Origin: Alphaproteobacteria bacterium
Lineage (GTDB): Bacteria; Pseudomonadota; Alphaproteobacteria; Sphingomonadales; Emcibacteraceae
DNA: 64,000 bases
Assembly: GCA_030428615.1 (NCBI GenBank)
Contig: JAUIDN010000014.1
Coordinates: 1-64,000, forward strand
Direction of reading: 5' to 3'
In this document: piece after piece, positions 61,186 to 64,000 of the stretch
Layout of the letters: every line of letters begins with the position of its first letter
Numbering within the stretch: the stretch's first letter is position 1
Notes under the pieces: generated by a model
Databases searched by the model: none
What the model was told of the DNA's origin: nothing
Seen by the model: the letters and a program-made list of their open reading frames with translations, nothing else
Made by a program: the position numbers and the translations under genes

Positions 61186-63936
61186 ATGTTTAAACATTGC
61201 AAATTAAAAAACACCACTGCTTTATTTACACTTTCACTTTTTGGGTTTATCAACGCTCCTGCGATTGCGCAGGATGCCGCCGAAAACGAAAATGTTGATA
61301 CAGTCTACGTAACCGGATCATTTATCAAAAAAACATCACAGGAAAATTCGGCTTCACCATTAAATGTTATGGGCCGAAGCGATTTAACTGCACAGGGTTT
61401 AAACAATCTTGCTGACATTTCCCGCAATATGACTTTCAATGCTGGCTCGGAAATTAACACCGATGCCTTTACGCAGAATTTTTCAACAGGGACAGGAAAC
61501 ATAAACCTTCGAGGGCTTGGTTTAAGTTCGACACTCGTCCTGCTCAACGGAAAACGTCAAACGCTTTCAGCGGCATATGCGGATGATGGTAGTACATTTG
61601 TCGATACAAGTACCTTGGTGCCTATGATCATGGTTGATCAGGTGGAAACGCTGAAAGACGGCGGCTCCGCCATTTATGGGACTGATGCGGTCTCCGGCGT
61701 GGTCAACTTCAAGACACGAAAGGATTTTACCGGTTTTGAGATAGAAGCCGGTATCCAGTCAACAACCGCTGACAGCCAACGCGACTATGATTTTTCCGCC
61801 ATTTATGGAACCGAATTTGGCGACAGCGGAAATTTTGTCATCGCCGGAAGCTTCCTTCATAGAACTCGCCTTACCGCGGCTGATCGATCCGAAATCACGG
61901 ATGGAAGCGGCATTTCAGGTTCAGGACAACCCGGAACACTCGTATTCCTGGATCAGATACCAACTGCTGATCCGTCACGGGATCTTAATATGAACGGATT
62001 TATTGATCAGCTTCCGATTATCGATCCTTATTGTGGAACCGCCAATTATTCCATTCCAAACCCGCTTGGCGATCCGATCCCAACGGGTGCAACCACGTCC
62101 GTGACACCGGGAACCTGTAATTTCCAGTTTGATCAATATTATGACCTCGTCCCCAAAGAGGACCGTGTGCAGGTCTTTGCCTCAATCGATACTGATATTG
62201 GGGATAATATGCATTTTTATCTGGAAGGGGGCTATGCAGATAACAAAGCAGAACGAAACAATGCCCCGGCATTTCCAATTGCCTCTCCTGTTCCCGTGCT
62301 TGTCGGTGATGGTATGGGCGGTGTGCTGCCCAATGTTCCGGCGGAAGTACAGCCCTGGGTTCAGGGACTTAATCTGTCAACGATCCTTTTTGTGGGGCGT
62401 ATATTCGGCTCAAATGGAGAGCCGTTCGTGTCCATTCATGATAATGAAACATACCGGATTGCCGGCACACTTGACGGTCAGATCAATGATTTATGGTCAT
62501 GGGAAACTTCCGCAACCTACAGCCGCAATACATACGGCATTAATGTAAATGACGTTGCGCGGGACCCGTATATTGGAGCGCTTCTGGATGGAAGCTTCAA
62601 TCCGTTTGGAACGGCCTTTACCACCCATCCCAATGATCCCGCCGTTATTGACGCGATTGTTGCCGAAACACGTCTTGACGGAAAAACGGACCTGTTTACC
62701 TATGATGCCCATGTATCCGGAGAGATAGGTGAAATTGCCGGTAATCCAATCCAACTTGCAGTTGGGGGGCAATACCGGAAATCCAAAATGGATTATGACT
62801 GGGGGGATGATTATAACGGTCCAAATGGGGACGGAACCAATAGCGGTCTTCTTCCTGCTGGGTTAAATGGCGGGAACCTGATGTTCCTTTATGGTGGCCC
62901 CGACTATGGTGGCGAACGTGATGTTTTCGCCGGATTTGCGGAGCTGGCAATACCAGTACATGAAACACTTGATCTGCAGCTCGCGGCGAGATACGAAGAC
63001 TATGGCGACGGTGTAAACAGTTTTGATCCAAAAATTTCCGCGCTTTGGCGTCCAACGGATATGTTTTCTGCGCGGGCGTCTTTCAGCACCGCCTTCCGTG
63101 CGCCATCGCTATACAATACGTTTGGTTCGCAAACGGCCCTTAACGAAATTTCAGTTGGGAGCCAGTCAACATTCCTGCCAGTTACATCAAGCGGAAATCC
63201 GAACCTGGAACCGGAAAATGCAGACGTCTATAATATTGGCTTTACATTTGCCCCGCAGCAGGGCTTCCGACTTGGTGCCGACTACTGGCGTTATGATTTT
63301 ACCAACCTGATTACTCAGGAAAATGCCCAGTCCGTCGTTAACCGGGCACTTGCCGGGGATTCCGTTGCCTTTTCCCAGCTTGATTTTGCCAACCCGGTGG
63401 ACCCGACAACCCTTTTTCACATAAACACCAATATCATAAATGCACCGACCGTCACGACCGATGGAATGGATTTTTATGTCTCCTATGATATGGCGGTAAG
63501 CAACGGCGGCACGGTTACTGTGGGCGGCGAAGCGACATATATTTTCAAATATGATGCCGTTGATCAGGCCGGTAACGCGTTTGACGGCGCGGGCAGCAGA
63601 AATTTCAATAATTTTGCCCGCTCCATGCCAAAATTCAGGGGAAATGTGAATGTCGGGTATCAAAATGATAACCACATCTTTAATGCCTTCCTCCGTTATA
63701 TCGACAGTTATGACGATGATCAGAACAACGTCGAAGTTGAAAGCTATACGACCATGGATTTTCAATATACATATATATTTGGCGATCCGGATGATGCGCC
63801 ACTTCGCGCGACAATTGGTGTCATTAACGCGTTTAACAAGCAGATACCTAAGCTGATGACGAATGCTGGCTTTGATACGAAAGTCCATGATCCAAGACAA
63901 CGTCTGATATATATGAAACTGAATAAGGCTTTCTAG
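61186..63936 (+). CDS. TonB-dependent outer-membrane receptor
   Basis: The 916-residue protein has a signal peptide (ending AIAQ), a TonB box-like DTVYVTG, a plug domain (SPLNVMGRSDLTAQGLNNLADI, then VLLNGKRQTLSAAYADDGS and SAIYGTDAVSGVVNFKTRKDF) and a beta-barrel ending in the aromatic KAF terminus. It lacks an N-terminal STN domain. It imports a large substrate across the outer membrane using TonB energy. Large barrel loops resemble those of receptors for sugars or peptides rather than classic siderophore ones. No Fur-like site was seen upstream. Confidence 0.92.
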   Translation: MFKHCKLKNTTALFTLSLFGFINAPAIAQDAAENENVDTVYVTGSFIKKTSQENSASPLNVMGRSDLTAQGLNNLADISRNMTFNAGSEINTDAFTQNFSTGTGNINLRGLGLSSTLVLLNGKRQTLSAAYADDGSTFVDTSTLVPMIMVDQVETLKDGGSAIYGTDAVSGVVNFKTRKDFTGFEIEAGIQSTTADSQRDYDFSAIYGTEFGDSGNFVIAGSFLHRTRLTAADRSEITDGSGISGSGQPGTLVFLDQIPTADPSRDLNMNGFIDQLPIIDPYCGTANYSIPNPLGDPIPTGATTSVTPGTCNFQFDQYYDLVPKEDRVQVFASIDTDIGDNMHFYLEGGYADNKAERNNAPAFPIASPVPVLVGDGMGGVLPNVPAEVQPWVQGLNLSTILFVGRIFGSNGEPFVSIHDNETYRIAGTLDGQINDLWSWETSATYSRNTYGINVNDVARDPYIGALLDGSFNPFGTAFTTHPNDPAVIDAIVAETRLDGKTDLFTYDAHVSGEIGEIAGNPIQLAVGGQYRKSKMDYDWGDDYNGPNGDGTNSGLLPAGLNGGNLMFLYGGPDYGGERDVFAGFAELAIPVHETLDLQLAARYEDYGDGVNSFDPKISALWRPTDMFSARASFSTAFRAPSLYNTFGSQTALNEISVGSQSTFLPVTSSGNPNLEPENADVYNIGFTFAPQQGFRLGADYWRYDFTNLITQENAQSVVNRALAGDSVAFSQLDFANPVDPTTLFHINTNIINAPTVTTDGMDFYVSYDMAVSNGGTVTVGGEATYIFKYDAVDQAGNAFDGAGSRNFNNFARSMPKFRGNVNVGYQNDNHIFNAFLRYIDSYDDDQNNVEVESYTTMDFQYTYIFGDPDDAPLRATIGVINAFNKQIPKLMTNAGFDTKVHDPRQRLIYMKLNKAF

Positions 63937-63963
63937 ATAAAAAAATTAATTTGGGGAAATTTT

Positions 63964-64000
63964 ATGCGCACCGTACTTACTGTTTTTTTAATTATATGCT
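63964..64000 (+). CDS. Start of a gene cut by the window edge
   Basis: An ATG at 63964 after GGGGAAA opens a frame with a hydrophobic leader (MRTVLTVFLIIC), which runs off the window. It looks like a signal peptide of a gene in the TonB receptor operon. Confidence 0.5.
   Translation, partial: MRTVLTVFLIIC

Noticed and set aside
63187..63900. 237-codon minus-strand frame inside the TonB receptor
   Set aside because: The receptor frame has unambiguous barrel sequence; the reverse frame is a shadow.
1..64000. tRNA, rRNA or CRISPR array
   Set aside because: I scanned for tRNA-like TTCGA arms with acceptor pairs, rRNA signatures and regular spaced repeats and found none I could support.

Overview
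The window looks like chromosomal DNA of a marine-type, fairly low-G+C alphaproteobacterium. Evidence: a TonB-dependent receptor, many secreted SEL1-repeat proteins, tryptophan 2,3-dioxygenase, RhlE, MASE1/CHASE kinase and LysE exporters, with alphaproteobacterial-style phage genes (DUF1376, DUF2341/LamG tail fibres). The order (perhaps Emcibacterales/Kordiimonadales) is a guess. No rRNA, tRNA or CRISPR array was seen.

Layout. 1-2075: phage-type replication genes, with a DUF1376 gene whose C-terminal domain lies in the -1 frame after an A_AAA_AAG heptamer. 2113-2363: two Fur-like boxes, a 22-codon ORF and a strong terminator, which together look like an iron-controlled small RNA. 2420-12734: ordinary host genes, including a LysR regulator divergent from two LysE exporters and a homoserine-dehydrogenase-like gene, a Tat-exported HD protein, and SEL1/TPR proteins. 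13205-25520: an accessory block. It has a gene-free stretch with nested inverted repeats, two DUF2341/LamG tail-fibre proteins behind a shared promoter-like element, a Hint-domain protein with KDGGSW repeats, small phage genes (one frameshifted), a terminase small subunit, a toxin-first hipA-hipB pair with a five-copy operator array, and a terminase large-subunit stump fused to a broken lipoprotein gene. This is best read as a decayed prophage.

25635-36172: NnrU, SixA phosphatase, a multiply frameshifted pseudogene, an Abi-like membrane protein, and a large sortilin/VPS10-like secreted protein. The 3' end and terminator of the last are repeated 1.7 kb downstream. The segment between the copies carries a toxin-like gene split by an in-frame TGA and a membrane protein that could be its immunity partner. 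36196-64000: mostly host genes, namely TetR, DUF3817, M1 aminopeptidase, MFS plus tryptophan dioxygenase, chemoreceptor, MASE1-CHASE histidine kinase, cytochrome b561-YceI, aminotransferase, RhlE with a folded leader, three tandem SEL1 genes, two paralogous PLP decarboxylases around an esterase/membrane pair, OsmC, MazG-like, and a TonB receptor.

The best leads are the toxin/immunity-like island between direct repeats, the Fur-box small RNA, the -1 frameshift site in the replication gene, the Hint-domain tail protein, the hip operator array, and the rhlE leader hairpins. All calls rest on reading the sequence and on memory of protein families. No search was run.
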